This document shows, piece by piece, positions 1-11,371 of a DNA stretch of 64,000 nucleotides. Position numbers and translations under genes: made by a program. The notes below the pieces were generated by a model. That model was not told the origin of the DNA, did no database searches, and was given only the letters and a program-made list of their open reading frames with translations. The first letter of the stretch is position 1. Every line of letters starts with the position of its first letter. The stretch is from Fagopyrum homotropicum (taxonomy: Eukaryota > Streptophyta > Magnoliopsida > Caryophyllales > Polygonaceae), in contig BSWB01000003.1 of NCBI GenBank assembly GCA_033239125.1, positions 135,445,820 to 135,509,819 on the forward strand, written 5' to 3'.

Positions 1-613
1 AAAGTGTGTGACCGCATAAGACCCGTTTATAATAGTCACGTGTTTAACTCGGTTAAGCCCATTAATCGTAGTTGACTTCTAGCAAAGCACTACGACTCCT
101 AAAAATAATCGGATTGAATTATCCCCGTTAATTGTTCTATTTCAAGTTTAGTCATTGCACATTAAAACAAATCCTTCAATACAAGTGTGAAAGAAGAGAC
201 GCAATGCAAACATCAAGAGTCCCATCATACTTATCAACAAATCTGCTCGTAAAATAGATTAGGATAAAAAAGCAAGTTCTTTCATCTCGGTTTAATTATA
301 CAAAATAATTTATTTTCACAAATAATTAAAATCGATGTTTGGATAAACTATGTTAGATGTAATTCATACATATAAAGCATGTCAACAAATATTATCCGTC
401 GACTCACTCTTGACAAAGTAAGGATATATAGGTTCAGTCTAAAACGCATCGTTTTTAGAAAAGCGAATATGCTTAGTTAAAAGATTTGCTTGAAGCGGAG
501 GTTTGGGTTTTGGAATAACCCAAACAATTACGCCCAAAAAAACTGTAAACAATTAACCTAATCTAGATCCTGTACCTCTCATGTAAGCAACAACAGGAAA
601 TTAATAAGCTCCA
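1..613. other. Intergenic, no gene seen
   Basis: AT-rich sequence upstream of the amylase remnant. I see no convincing coding exon, RNA gene or clear promoter element in it. Confidence 0.5.
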
Positions 614-940
614 TTGCAACTCAACCTCACACAACATCATATCATGAAGAACACAACGCTTTGCCAATTTCTGCAGAAACTCATGCAGAACTCACCGCTT
701 CGTCGATTTCTATGTTGGGCTCCCATTGATGCTCCTTTCCGCAGTGACGACAACGTCGTCAATGACGAGAGATCTCAAGGGTATTATGGTAATTGCATAA
801 CCTACAATTCGCTATGTGCAAAATTAATATCTAATTAACCTTTTCTTTCTTTCTTAAAGCTCTTCCGGGTTCCACCATCTTATTTCAGGTTAGTGTTTAC
901 ACTTCCCAGCGACTTATTCACTAATCGATTTAAAGGTTAA

Positions 941-1416
941 TGTTCAGTTACCGTTTACTTTTTCCGGTACGATTGTGCGACTGCGTGTGTGTGGTTGACA
1001 CGTGTCATTTTTTTTTATTTTTTCAGAAACTATTGTTTTTTTTTTTCTAGAAACGAATGAAATTTTTTTTGAATTATCATGTTATAAATTCTGATTATTC
1101 TGTTATAAACTTCGAACTATTCTCATATAATTCATGAACTATTACTTTTTAATATATTATATTAAATTATTTATAAATTAATCGTTTATATGTCGAGAAC
1201 TATTCAACATAATTCATGTACTATCATTTTATAAGTTGTTTTGCACTATGAAATATTCTATTATAATTCATAAAATATCATTTTATACGTTATGAACTAT
1301 CACTTTATAAGTTTTGAACTATCATTTTCATTTGTTTCTGATTTTTATTTTTTGATACGTGTCAGCCACATACACAACCACACAACCGTACCAAAATAAT
1401 GAACAGTAGTTGAACA
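941..1416. mobile_element. MITE in intron 1 of the amylase remnant
   Basis: A 476-bp non-coding AT-rich element bounded by long imperfect terminal inverted repeats of about 66 bp (941-1006 against the reverse complement of 1351-1416). Both arms begin TGTTCA and carry GGTACG and a TGACACGT-type box in the same order. The interior holds many copies of GAACTAT/TATCATTTTATAAG. I could not find a convincing target-site duplication. The right end abuts the exon-2 acceptor of the amylase. Confidence 0.75.
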
Positions 1417-1419
1417 GGG

Positions 1420-1441
1420 TTTTAATCGGGTTTTAATCGGG
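1420..1441. repeat. 11-bp tandem duplication at the start of amylase exon 2
   Basis: The unit TTTTAATCGGG occurs twice back to back (1420-1430 and 1431-1441). The conserved reading frame is carried by the second copy, so the extra 11 bases break the frame after the acceptor at 1417. Confidence 0.9.
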
Positions 1442-2988
1442 AGTCCTGCAACAAGGCCGGTGGTCTTTACAATTCGCTATTGAGCCAAGTGGACGACCTT
1501 GCCAGCGCCGGAGTTACTCACGTGTGGCTTCCTCCTCCTTCCCAGTCTGCTGCATTTGCCCCTCAAGGTAATTTACATAAATCATCGTTTATATATAATG
1601 TATTGTATTTATATAATATCTAAATGGCATAAATGGTTTTGTGATTTTAGGGTACATGCCGGGAAAGCTATACGACTTGGACTCCTCTAGTTACGGCAAC
1701 GCAACTCAGCTAAAAGCACTCATTAAGGCCCTACACCGTAGAGGCATCAAGGCGGTGGCGGACGTCGTCTTCAACCATCGTACTGCCGCCCGGAAAGACG
1801 CCAGGGGCATCTGGTGCATTTTTGAAGGCGGCACTTCCAATGACCGCCTAAATTGGGGCCCGGAGCACATTTGTCGTGACGACGTTCAGTACTCCGATGG
1901 CACTGGCAACCTCGATAGCGGCGCTGCCTATGATCCTGCTCCCGATATTGACCACCTCAATCCTAGGGTCCAAAGAGAGCTTTCCGACTGGATGAACTGG
2001 CTTAAATCGGAGATTGGCTTTAATGGCTTCCGCTTTGACTTTGCCAAAGGGTAAGACAACACAGTTTGTCTTAGTATATACTACACTTGGCCGGACATCA
2101 TGAATAGTTGTGATTACTTATATTTATAGGTACTCCGCCGCGGTGATGAAGATCTACATGGAAAACACCTCGCCGGAGTTTGCCGTCGGTGAGGTGTGGG
2201 ACCCTTTGGAGTACGGAAACGATGGGAAACCAGTGTACAATCAGGATAATCACCGGAAAAACTTGATGAAGTGGACGGAAGAATCTGGAGGTGTTATAAC
2301 GGCGTTTGATTTCACCACCAAGGGGATATTGCAGGTGGCCGTGAAGGACGAGTGGTGGAGGATGAAGGATCCGAATGGCAGGCCATCCGGGTTGATCGGA
2401 ATTGCACCCCAAAATGCAGTTACGTTTATTGAAAACCACGATACCGGGTCGACTCAAAAACTTTGGCCATTTCCTTCTGATAAAGTCATGCTCGGATATG
2501 CTTACATTCTCACTCACCCTGGCTACCCATGCATCGTAAGTTTGGTTTAACTCATTTATAAAATGTTCATACTCGACTTGTTTAGTATATCAACGAGCTT
2601 AAACTCATTTATAAAATGTTGATATGTCTTTGATACTCAGTTCTACGATCACTTCTTTGAGTGGGGTTTGGGGCATGCCATATCAAGCCTAGTGGCGGTT
2701 AGGAACAGGAACCAAGTAACGGAGGCGAGTGAGGTCAACATAATGGTGGCGGATGCAAACCTCTACGTAGCCATGGTTGGTGGCTCCATCGTTGTAAAGA
2801 TCGGTTCGAGGTACGACGTGCCATCCAACATCATCCCCGCTGATTTCAAGATTGCCGTCTCAGGCAACGACTACTGTGTTTGGGAGAGGAGCTTTTAAAT
2901 TGTCAGTCAAGAACATATTTGCTTATGTAGGAATAAAGTAATACAACTAGTCGTGTACGTGTGTGGAGTATGAAGTTGTACCAGTGTA

Positions 2989-3786
2989 TCAGGGCCGACC
3001 CTGACACTGGATCAACTGGACTCCAAACCGGGCACCAAGTTTAAAAGGGCCCCATTAACTTACAAAATGCAATAAATTATAAATTATACTAAAGAAAACA
3101 AACATTAATACCTAACCTATTTCCTAAAAACTAACTAGTCCCAAAGGACCCAAATATGCAGTGTTAGTATTATCCAACTAAATTCGATGTTTTATTTATT
3201 TATTGTTTAAACCCTTTCTCTCCCCCTAAATTTTCAGCTTTTATTTTGTATTTTTAAATCTATTCTATTGTTGTTTTTTAATCAATAAGGATGAAAAATT
3301 AGACAAAATTTTTTTAGGGTTTTTCTAGTTGTGCATATGTGTATGTATTTTCCGGATTTTATCCAAATATTTTTTGCTTTCTAAAAAATACCCTTATGCT
3401 CGTACCAATAAAAACAAAATAGATGGTCAAGACAATATTGAGTTTTCAATTCACCCATTGTCTTTATATTCATTTGTTATTTGGCTTGAAAGTCTTAAGT
3501 TAAAGGTAATTGTATGGTTCTTGAATTTTCAAAAACTAATCCAACATGCGTACAAGGTGTTTGAAGTATACATAACAAGAATTGTGTTATTTGGGTCCAA
3601 TCATGATCAACTGAGAATCTTAGGTAAAAAATGTAGTATCTAATAAAATTGACTTGAAAATGTGTCATATATGGCTCAAAACCTCAAAAATGCTTAAGTA
3701 TTATTAAAACAAATTGTTAAATATAATATAAGGGTACCTAAAAATAATATTGCCTGGGATACAAAATCATCAAGGGCCGGCCCTGT
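2989..3786. mobile_element. Non-autonomous TIR element, hAT-like ends
   Basis: Left end CAGGGCCGACCC and right end GGGCCGGCCCTG are inverted with one mismatch in 12. The interior of about 0.8 kb is AT-rich with no recognisable transposase; a 104-codon open frame at 3329-3643 resembles nothing I know. The flanks look vaguely similar but no clean 8-bp duplication is seen, so the superfamily is a guess from the end sequence. Confidence 0.5.
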
Positions 3787-6090
3787 GCACTGTATATATC
3801 AGATTGTTTGACTAATTTGTGATATGGTAATTTATAATTTTATTGTCTTAAACAACACACTAATTAACTAAATTTGACACCCTATATTTACATCATAGAA
3901 TTGACATAGAGGAGTATTTTTTGTATTAGTAATAAAGCAAACCCGTTCGTAGGTGGGTTTCGAATCCTGATTCATAAAAATTAGAGTCTTGAGTCTTCTT
4001 TCTGGATCATCGTAATACAGGCATCGGGCTTCTGTAAAACTTGTTGGAAACCACACTGAAGCTTCTCCCAAACTCATGCCACCAACAACCCTCGGGACTG
4101 TTGAAGGTTTCTTCCCGGTCCACGAAAATATGCGAGAGTAACATTGTGGTTGCTACCTTAGAATATACCCTCAAAAGAATAGTTTGAGGGCGACGAACAC
4201 CAAAAAATTTCTGATGCTAGCATTCGTGTCTAAATAGACACAAAAATCAAAGTTGGGGTGAGCCGGATGGTACTATACCGCATACATTATTTGAGGCTAA
4301 CTTAGTAATGTTCCGAGCTGTGTCGAACAATTTTAACAAAATCAGCTAGTTATTTTATAAGGGAATAAGCGGTTCGATACACTAGATGACACACCGTCTA
4401 ATGGATGGAAAGATCGATTAAATCGACAAACGGACTAATCGTTACGAGGGAACCAAAAACATACAAAAATGAAAAGGAAAAGACCGAAAAAAAGAAAAAC
4501 ACATCAAAAGAAAACTTCGACCACAACGAGCCGATCAAGGAGTAGCACTGAAGGAAGCGTCAGGCAAGCAAAGCGAGGAAAAAACAATGAGAACATGTTT
4601 GTAGAAGTAGTGTAGAGTACAACTCTTAGGGACCACCGGTGGAAACCTCGAATTTGGACCCTTCATTAGAACCTTCAGATTTAGATCATCTATCCTTGAC
4701 TCCTTCTCACGAACAAATTCAACCCTTCTTCCAAACGAGGCTCACAACAAAAAGATGTACCCCAAACCATCGGACCATATAACGTGATACACAAAAGTTC
4801 TTTCAATGTAAGTCAATGGTGTGAGAAGACGGAACCGGTAGGTTCAATCAGATAGTTTTTTTTTGTTTTTTTTTGGCGTTGAAGTCGACAAACAATTGAC
4901 TTTTTTTGCGGTCGATGGTAGTCCCCCAAAGATAAATCGGATGAGGTAAGGAGCAATATTTTGTGAATTGAAACAACCTTTTGAATTGTTTGGAGGTAAA
5001 TACAAAATTAGATGATACGAAGCTTGATCAAACGAGCAAAACATAGTCGAGGTTTGAGTCTTATATTTGGGTGTTACTGGTGCCATTAGTCCGCAAGATT
5101 GGTGTCGGTAGCTTGAGATTGTAAACTTTGATTGTCCTACTTTTTAAATTTTTTAAACACCCGTTCAACTTATTACAACAAAGTGATTGACAATTGGGCC
5201 ATGCCTAATTGATAACTTGAAGAAAGAGAGGCGCATGTCAAAAGCATAAGAACCATGGACGTCAAAACCCACCGCCAGATGTCGAACCGCATAAGAGGTT
5301 AAAGTTGCGTAGCGGCTCAAAGGAGAGGGAAACAAAACTTAGTCACGAAGGGAAGGAAGGAGGAGGTGGTCACTAGGGAGTATACAATAATCTCCATAGG
5401 CGACTCCAAGGTTGTACCTTCAAGAAAAAGACGCCAAATGCCATAGAAGAGAACGAGAAGTTCGCCAAGAGGCCATGTGGACAATAAATTTGAGAGTAGA
5501 TGTGAAGCTGAACAAGCATATGCAGAGCAAAGATCGGGCTGTCGGCCACGAGTAAAGGGAATAATCATGGAAGCATAAAAGAAGTTTGTCAAAATGGATT
5601 GGAATCTACCTCTACCACTACTTTAACATAAACATTGATAGAGTTTGTCAAAGATTGTGAATCCCCTCGTATTCTCAAAGATTACTCCAATATTTGATGT
5701 TAAGAACTTTAGATCAACGTTGTTGGTTGTTTTTAAAAGATGTTGTTTTGTTGAAGTTGTTAGGTTTAGGGGGTTAGTTGTTGGTTGTTGTTAAAAGATG
5801 TTGTTTTGTTGAAGTTGTTAGGGTTAGGTGGTTATTGAAGACGCAGAGAAGGGAGGACAGTGGCCTGGTCGACCTTGTTTATAACATTGTGACAACCTTG
5901 GTTGTAACATTGCAAAGGAAGGTTGTAGCTTGAATCGAAGAATGGTTGTTGATCGATGGTGGTAACCATAAGATTTGAAAGGGAGGTCATCCCATGAACA
6001 AAAACATGAGTAGAGAAGCCATGGTTCTGGCCTGAAGATCTCAAAGAGTTTGGACCCTTTTAGATTTCTTTGCTAACAACAGAGAGTGTT
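3787..6090. other. Intergenic, no supported gene
   Basis: Short open frames on both strands (3868-4077, 4844-5086, 5317-5592, 5832-6044) have no recognisable motif and look like chance frames. A 58-bp tandem duplication lies at about 5719-5835. This is the left flank of the retrotransposon block. Confidence 0.5.
5719..5835. repeat. 58-bp tandem duplication
   Basis: Two imperfect copies of a GT-rich unit start at 5719 and 5777, each containing AAAAGATGTTGTTTTGTTG. Confidence 0.75.
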
Positions 6091-6095
6091 TGAAG

Positions 6096-8441
6096 TGTAA
6101 CACCACGAATCCGCGGGACTCGAAGTGCTACGGGCGGAGACCACACAATGGGACCCGACCCTTAGCTTGACAACAATTTCACCAGATCTTTCCAACAAGG
6201 CACATATAAAAGGGGCAAAACCAAATAGTTTGAATGCAATGTGACATAAATTGAAATACGACACAAAGTGGAAACTTCATCCGAATCCTGAAAACAACAT
6301 ACAATCATAACGACTAAGGTACATACGACAACGAAACATATAAAGAAACCCCAATCCCCGTACTATAATGTACGGGAACCCCCGGTTGTCCACTCCTCCG
6401 AGTCACTCGGCGGCATACCTAACCTGCAAGGCATCTACAAAGTGGTATAAAACCGTTAGCTAACATTCTAAGCAATAGAAAGATGGTAAAAGCACATACA
6501 TATATAATAACAAAAACACATAACAAGATATCACACAAGCCGGTTATTATCTTTTCTTTACGTTATTCCATTACTAATTCAACTTTGGTTTGTGACACGA
6601 GAATCCCCGAAACTTGCCTTTGTCCCCGTATAGAAACAAGGAATGGTTTTGATGCATCCAACCCTCTGCTTGCCTGGGTTAGTCGCAGAGAACCTCCTAG
6701 CTCTCGCAAGAGCTAGGCAATCATGTCACCGCCCGATTATCATACATTTGGACCAATTATAATATATGAGGGTCGTCCTAGTTCCGGTTTCATTGTTATA
6801 ACAAACTTAACACACACCACCATCACACATCAAACTAAAGCGCAGAAGCTAGCTAAGTAAGTATGGGGACTTACTTGTCTCAAAAGCTCAACCCGAAAAT
6901 AACACTACACTCCGCTTCCCGCAGGAAGATACTCTCAGCCTGACCAAACGAGGCACAAGATCAACATCTATCTCTCATGCTAGAAGTCCTCAGACTTCTA
7001 GCCCAAACGACCTCTACAAGGTCGTACAACTCACATGCTAGGACAGCTTGTTCCTAGTTCCGGTTTCATTGTTATAGCAAACTTAACACACACCACCATC
7101 ACACATCAAACTAAAGCGCAAAAGCTAGCTAAGTAAGTATGGGGACTTACCTGTCTCAAAAGCTCAACCCGAAAATAATACTACACTCCGCTTCCCGCAA
7201 GAAGATACTCTTAGCCTGACCAAACGAGGCACAAGATCAACATCTATCTCTCATGCTAGAAGTCCTTAGACTTCTAGCCCAAATGACCTCTACAAGGTCG
7301 TACAACTCACATGCTAGGACAGCTCGTTCCTAGTCTTAATGATCTCAACGATCATAAAGCTACACTAGGATACTCACGTCCTAGGAACTAAAACCTTAGC
7401 AACCATACACTCTCGAAACTCTGATTCTCACATGATTAAGTATCCAATCAAAGACATAACCACACCTCACAAGATAATAAAGGTACTCATGCTCAATAAT
7501 CAAATCTCAATCCTCAAGAACTCTCATAAGGTTCCAAGCCTAAATATGATGCTACCAATCTGCATTAACATGATAACGAAAGGGTCGAATGATAGGAAAA
7601 AGGGACCTATTGTAGGAATTTCGCGACTTCAGAAGACACCAAGCACAGAGGTGAGAAGGAGCGACCGCGGAGGGCGAAGGCGCAGAGGCGTCAAGGCGCA
7701 ACTACGGCTGGCTGCGACGCAGGGGCGGGCAAACAATGGGTGGCGATTCTCAAAAGGCCTTCATGTTTTTCGACTGTTCTAACTTAATTTCAACTTCAAG
7801 GGCTTGATTCCACCAATCTTCTACTTCTCAGCTTGACCTTCTCAGTAAGTCACACACACAAGCAAGATCAACAAGAGTGAAGATTAACCTAACCCTTCGA
7901 AATGAGGAAGGAAGGAAGACAGAAGAAGGGAGAAGGGAGAACCACTTACTACACTCCCTTACTGTCCAGATATGTGCACAACAAGAAGGACGAGCTCTTC
8001 ACTTGCAGGTTGGCACAAGAGCAGCATAAGAAAGAAGAGAGGGAAGAAGAAGAAGAGAAAGAAGAAAAAGAGGGGAAAGAAGAGAAAGAGGGGGACATAA
8101 GAGAAAGAGGTAGACAGGGCTGCACATCACCAGGAGCAACGAGGGGTCGGGGCAAAAGGAGAGGTCAGAACATGAACGAAGGGTCGGGGGAAAAAGGTCG
8201 GAAGCACACAACTGTCTGCTTCGACCTCTCGTTCGTCGTACCGCGGCGAGCCCTAGGCGCGACCTCGGTTACACAAGGAAGGCGCTCATGTGGCTTTGCA
8301 AACCGCAGGGGCGGGCTAACTACAAGGCTACTCTCAAGATCCCAAGGTGATAACACCAAAACACCTCTCAACCCCCGCTCTTGACTACCCTCGAAGGAAC
8401 CCGAAGGTCGGATCCCAGAACCGAAAAGATAAGATGTTACA
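6096..8441 (-). mobile_element. Solo LTR of a Tekay-type Ty3/Gypsy element
   Basis: A 2346-bp LTR beginning TGTAACACC and ending GATGTTACA on the plus strand, flanked by a perfect 5-bp target-site duplication TGAAG (6091-6095 and 8442-8446). It is homologous along its length to the LTR at 30692-32733 and to 8951-9491 plus 20882-21010. The element's sense strand is minus, judged from the related full element. It contains an internal 276-bp tandem duplication and purine-rich low-complexity stretches (8020-8110) that give spurious Glu/Lys-rich open frames. Confidence 0.85.
6777..7327. repeat. 276-bp tandem duplication inside the solo LTR
   Basis: Two near-identical copies start at about 6781 and 7057. 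The corresponding region of LTR 30692-32733 has one copy, so the duplication arose after the two LTRs separated. Confidence 0.85.
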
Positions 8442-8953
8442 TGAAGATTACAAGTGATTGAGTATGAACGAATCATATAAATTAAAGTTTGGCCTAGCGG
8501 ATCCATGTGACACATGGGTTTCTTTCATTTATAAGAGTAGTTGATCAATTTTTGAATTGAGAGGACCAAAATAAACTTTCAGAAAGGGACATTCCGTCAA
8601 TGAAATCGAGAAATCTTTGCATTATATCTTATTCTCTGTATATACATACACACTTAAGAAATTTCTGAAATTTCTTAACTACCAACATCAGAATCAATAA
8701 TTGAAGGACTCTGATTCATCCCACTGTAACTAAAACTCACCCAAAATCTTCTCTCTCCACCGTTATTAGAACTCTTCTTCTCATCATTCTCCTTATCACA
8801 AGTCATCCCAAACCTGCAAACATGGCAAGAGCCATGAATCCCTAGCCCCTTCTCTATAAACTCCCCATAGAATCTATGCTTGCAAGGCATCTCTTTAACA
8901 ATTCCACCTCCATTTTTCCAGTCTTCCAAGCAAATTGAGCATTCGCCAACTTC
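8442..8953 (-). pseudogene. Truncated copy of the RING-H2 E3 gene and its 3' flank
   Basis: The segment 8442-8675 matches the 3' flank of the RING gene at 34130-34741, and 8676-8953 matches its last coding part, from the RING finger (CSICLED) to the C-terminus. The copy is broken: it has no 5' half, the RING reads HRFYGEF where the intact gene has HRFHGEC, so one His and one Cys zinc ligand are lost, and it stops earlier after DVGS. At 8950-8953 it joins LTR sequence through a shared CTTC. It cannot encode a functional E3. Confidence 0.85.
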
Positions 8954-9491
8954 GTGTTCTTCGACTATTCTAAGTTGGTTCTAAATTCAAGGGCATAATT
9001 CCACCGATATTCTACTTCTCAGCTCGATCTTCTCAGTAAGTCACACACACAAGAAAGATCAACAAGAGTGAGGCTTGACCTAGCCCTTCGAAAGGAAGAA
9101 GGAAAGGAAGAAGGACGAAGGGAGAAGGAAGAACCACTTACTGCACTCCCTTATTGTCCAAATATGTGCACAACAACAAGGACGAGATCTTCACTTGCAG
9201 GTTGGGACAAAAGCAACACAAGAAAGAAGAGAGAGAAGATGAAGAAGAAAAAGAAGAGAAAGAGGGGGGGAAGAGAAAGAGGGGGACAAGGCTGCACATC
9301 ACCAGGAGCAACGAGGGGTTAGGGCAAAAGGAGAGGTCAACATAGGAACAAATGGTCTGGAGAAAAAGGTCGGAAGCAAATAATTGTCTACTTCGACCTC
9401 TCGTTCGCCGCACCTGCGGCGAGCCCTAGCAGCGACCGCGGCGACACGGGGAAGGCCCTCTTGCGGCTTTCAAAACCGTACCGTAGGGGTG
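8951..9491 (-). mobile_element. Truncated 3' LTR of the Tekay-type element, part 1
   Basis: Homologous to about 7765-8310 of the solo LTR. It is interrupted at 9491 by the Athila element and resumes at 20882. The 5 bases GGGTG (9487-9491) are the left copy of the Athila target-site duplication. Confidence 0.8.
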
Positions 9492-11242
9492 TGATAGCAT
9501 GAATTATAGTCTATATTTTGGGACCCGTTTAGACGTTTTATCTTCAATAATCTGCATGTTTGGATGTATATTATGTGATTATATTTTCGTTTCATCTACC
9601 TTTGCGGGAATCGAGGTCTACACCAAGTTTCGTTGTAATCGTAGGTAAAATGACACGTTTTGCATCAAAATGGAGCTAAAGGAGCTAAGGAGTCATTGAA
9701 GCTACATTCAGGAGCTTAACGAAGAATCCAGGAAGCATGGAATTGGATTAAAGATTTACTTTGGACCAGATTTGAGAGATTTCACATTCAGTTTAGAGCC
9801 ACCTCGGTCAGCTACAGTACCATCTCGACTGAGGTAATCCAGAGGAGCGTCCCGACCGAGGCAAACACCTTGGACGCGGCGAGATATATTTTATTCTTGG
9901 CTGAGATCTTTTATTTTTGGAAGAAGAGATCTTATATTTTTAGGCTGGATTTCGGGAAGGAAGATCATATATTTTGGGGATTTATTTATGAGAGATAGAT
10001 ATATTTTATTAGGAAAATATCTTTTTAAGATCTCTTATCTTTGGAGGGTAGTTTTCCTATATAAAGGGTTGGATTTTCCACAAATCCAACATCCGCTAAC
10101 AGCAAGAAGCCGCAGACAGAGTTAGGAAGGATTGAAGGAAGGATTGAAGGAAGGTTGAAGGAAGGAAGTTGATAGCTTTTATAGCTTTTATGAAGGGTTT
10201 TGTAAGATTTTCTTAGATTCCCTTCTTTGTTGATTGTCTTATTGGATTGTGATCCAAGGAACGCTTGTTTGTATGATAATTGATTCAGTTATTGAAGCCT
10301 TTTTCTTGAGGTTTTTGTGTTCAATTATTCACTTTCTTCCCTTATATTTGATTATTGCTTTCATGATGATGATTGGCTAATTTCTTTGTGTGATTCTAGG
10401 GTGATTGGTTGAAGGTTGTGGGAAAAACAATGATAGAATAATCTTAAATTCCAGTAGGACCCTGAAAGCTCGAGTCTTTATCCTTAACCCTAGAACATCT
10501 CGTTCAGTCGATGAACATCTCGGCCGGGGTGGAATTCGTCTGACCGAGGTGACCTTTTCTGATCCGAAACTGAGAGTTAAGTGTTAGAGTTTGCCAAATC
10601 CTATTCTTATTACACCTTTCCTGGTTCAATGCAAGCCAAGGATGAGACTTACCCGGTAATTCCTTTGTTTCTTTACCCAAGATCATAAGTGTAGGTAATA
10701 AAGGTTTATCCTTTATTGGGGTTTGAGTGTGCTTTCATCCCATCTTTGTGAGTTAGCCTGAGACTTACCCGGTAAAGGTTGATTCTATTCCCTTAGGTGT
10801 TGTGTTGGTTTGAGGTTATCGTTCTTTTCCTTAATTCCTTGAGACTTACCTGGTAATAGGAGTTACGGTTTGGGATTAGTGAGTAGTGAGACTTACCCGG
10901 TGATCTATTCCACTTTAGTAACACCTTCCCTTTGCAAAATCTTAGCTTTGTCCGCTTATCTTTAGATCTTGAGTTGGAACCACAACTAGATGCTTTAATC
11001 CCTAGAATTGCATATTTCCTTAATTGACTTTTTATCATCTTTGATTGTTTTAATCGCTTTTGTGGTTAGTAATTACATAGACAACCTACACTTGCTTTGT
11101 TTCACTAAGTCCCTGAGATCGACACCCCGGAATTTCTTGCTTTTACTACGATTGACCCGTATACTACGGGTTCGCATCCTTGTTTTAAGCTTACGTCTTA
11201 GGTTATAAATTTAAAGCTTGCACACAACGTTTGGAGCGAACA
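9492..11242 (+). mobile_element. 5' LTR of the Athila element
   Basis: Starts TGATAGCATG and ends GAGCGAACA. Compared with the 3' LTR it differs by scattered substitutions and one extra 11-bp unit in a GGATTGAAGGA slippage tract near 10135. It contains several CTCGACCGAG-type palindromes (9800-9861 and 10516-10554). The TATATAAAGGG near 10060 is a good promoter candidate. Confidence 0.9.
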
Positions 11243-11248
11243 AGTTTT

Positions 11249-11266
11249 TGGCGCCGTTGCCGGGGA
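11249..11266 (+). other. Primer-binding site (tRNA-Asp type)
   Basis: TGGCGCCGTTGCCGGGGA lies 6 bases after the 5' LTR. It is complementary to the 3' end of plant tRNA-Asp, the usual primer of Athila/Tat elements. Confidence 0.85.
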
Positions 11267-11371
11267 CTTGGTCTAGACCGAGCCGGTTGCAGTTGGCTTT
11301 CGGGGCGCTTGCCCCTGTTTCTACTAACCACTCTACTTGAGTGACTTTCGCAGGTTCTTTTTCTTAGGTTT

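Larger units (their letters stand above)
859..2898 (+). pseudogene. Alpha-amylase (GH13, plant AMY1 type), probable pseudogene
   Basis: Endo-hydrolase of alpha-1,4-glucan in starch, normally secreted or vacuolar. Exons read from homology and GT..AG sites: end of exon 1 up to 888 (mature N-terminus, ...STILFQ), exon 2 about 1418-1567, then 1651-2050, 2130-2535 and 2641-2898. All four GH13 conserved regions are visible: DVVFNH (region I), GFRFDFAKG with the nucleophile Asp (II), GEVW with the acid/base Glu (III) and FIENHDT with the third catalytic Asp (IV). The C-terminal beta domain ends in VWERSF and TAA. Breaks: no signal peptide or in-frame ATG is found before 859 (a TAA lies at 832-834), exon 2 begins with an 11-bp tandem duplication (1420-1441) that shifts the frame into a stop, and a conserved Trp of the GFNWES motif reads Arg. 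The downstream exons are clean, so decay is recent, or another transcript start or acceptor is used. Confidence 0.85.

Noticed and set aside
3868..4077. 69-codon minus-strand frame
   Set aside because: No motif, no neighbours in frame and no homologous family recognised.
7902..8384. 160-codon Glu/Lys/Arg-rich open frame
   Set aside because: It lies in purine-rich LTR sequence; the same tract recurs at 9068-9322 and 32200-32480 with different frames, so it is not a gene.
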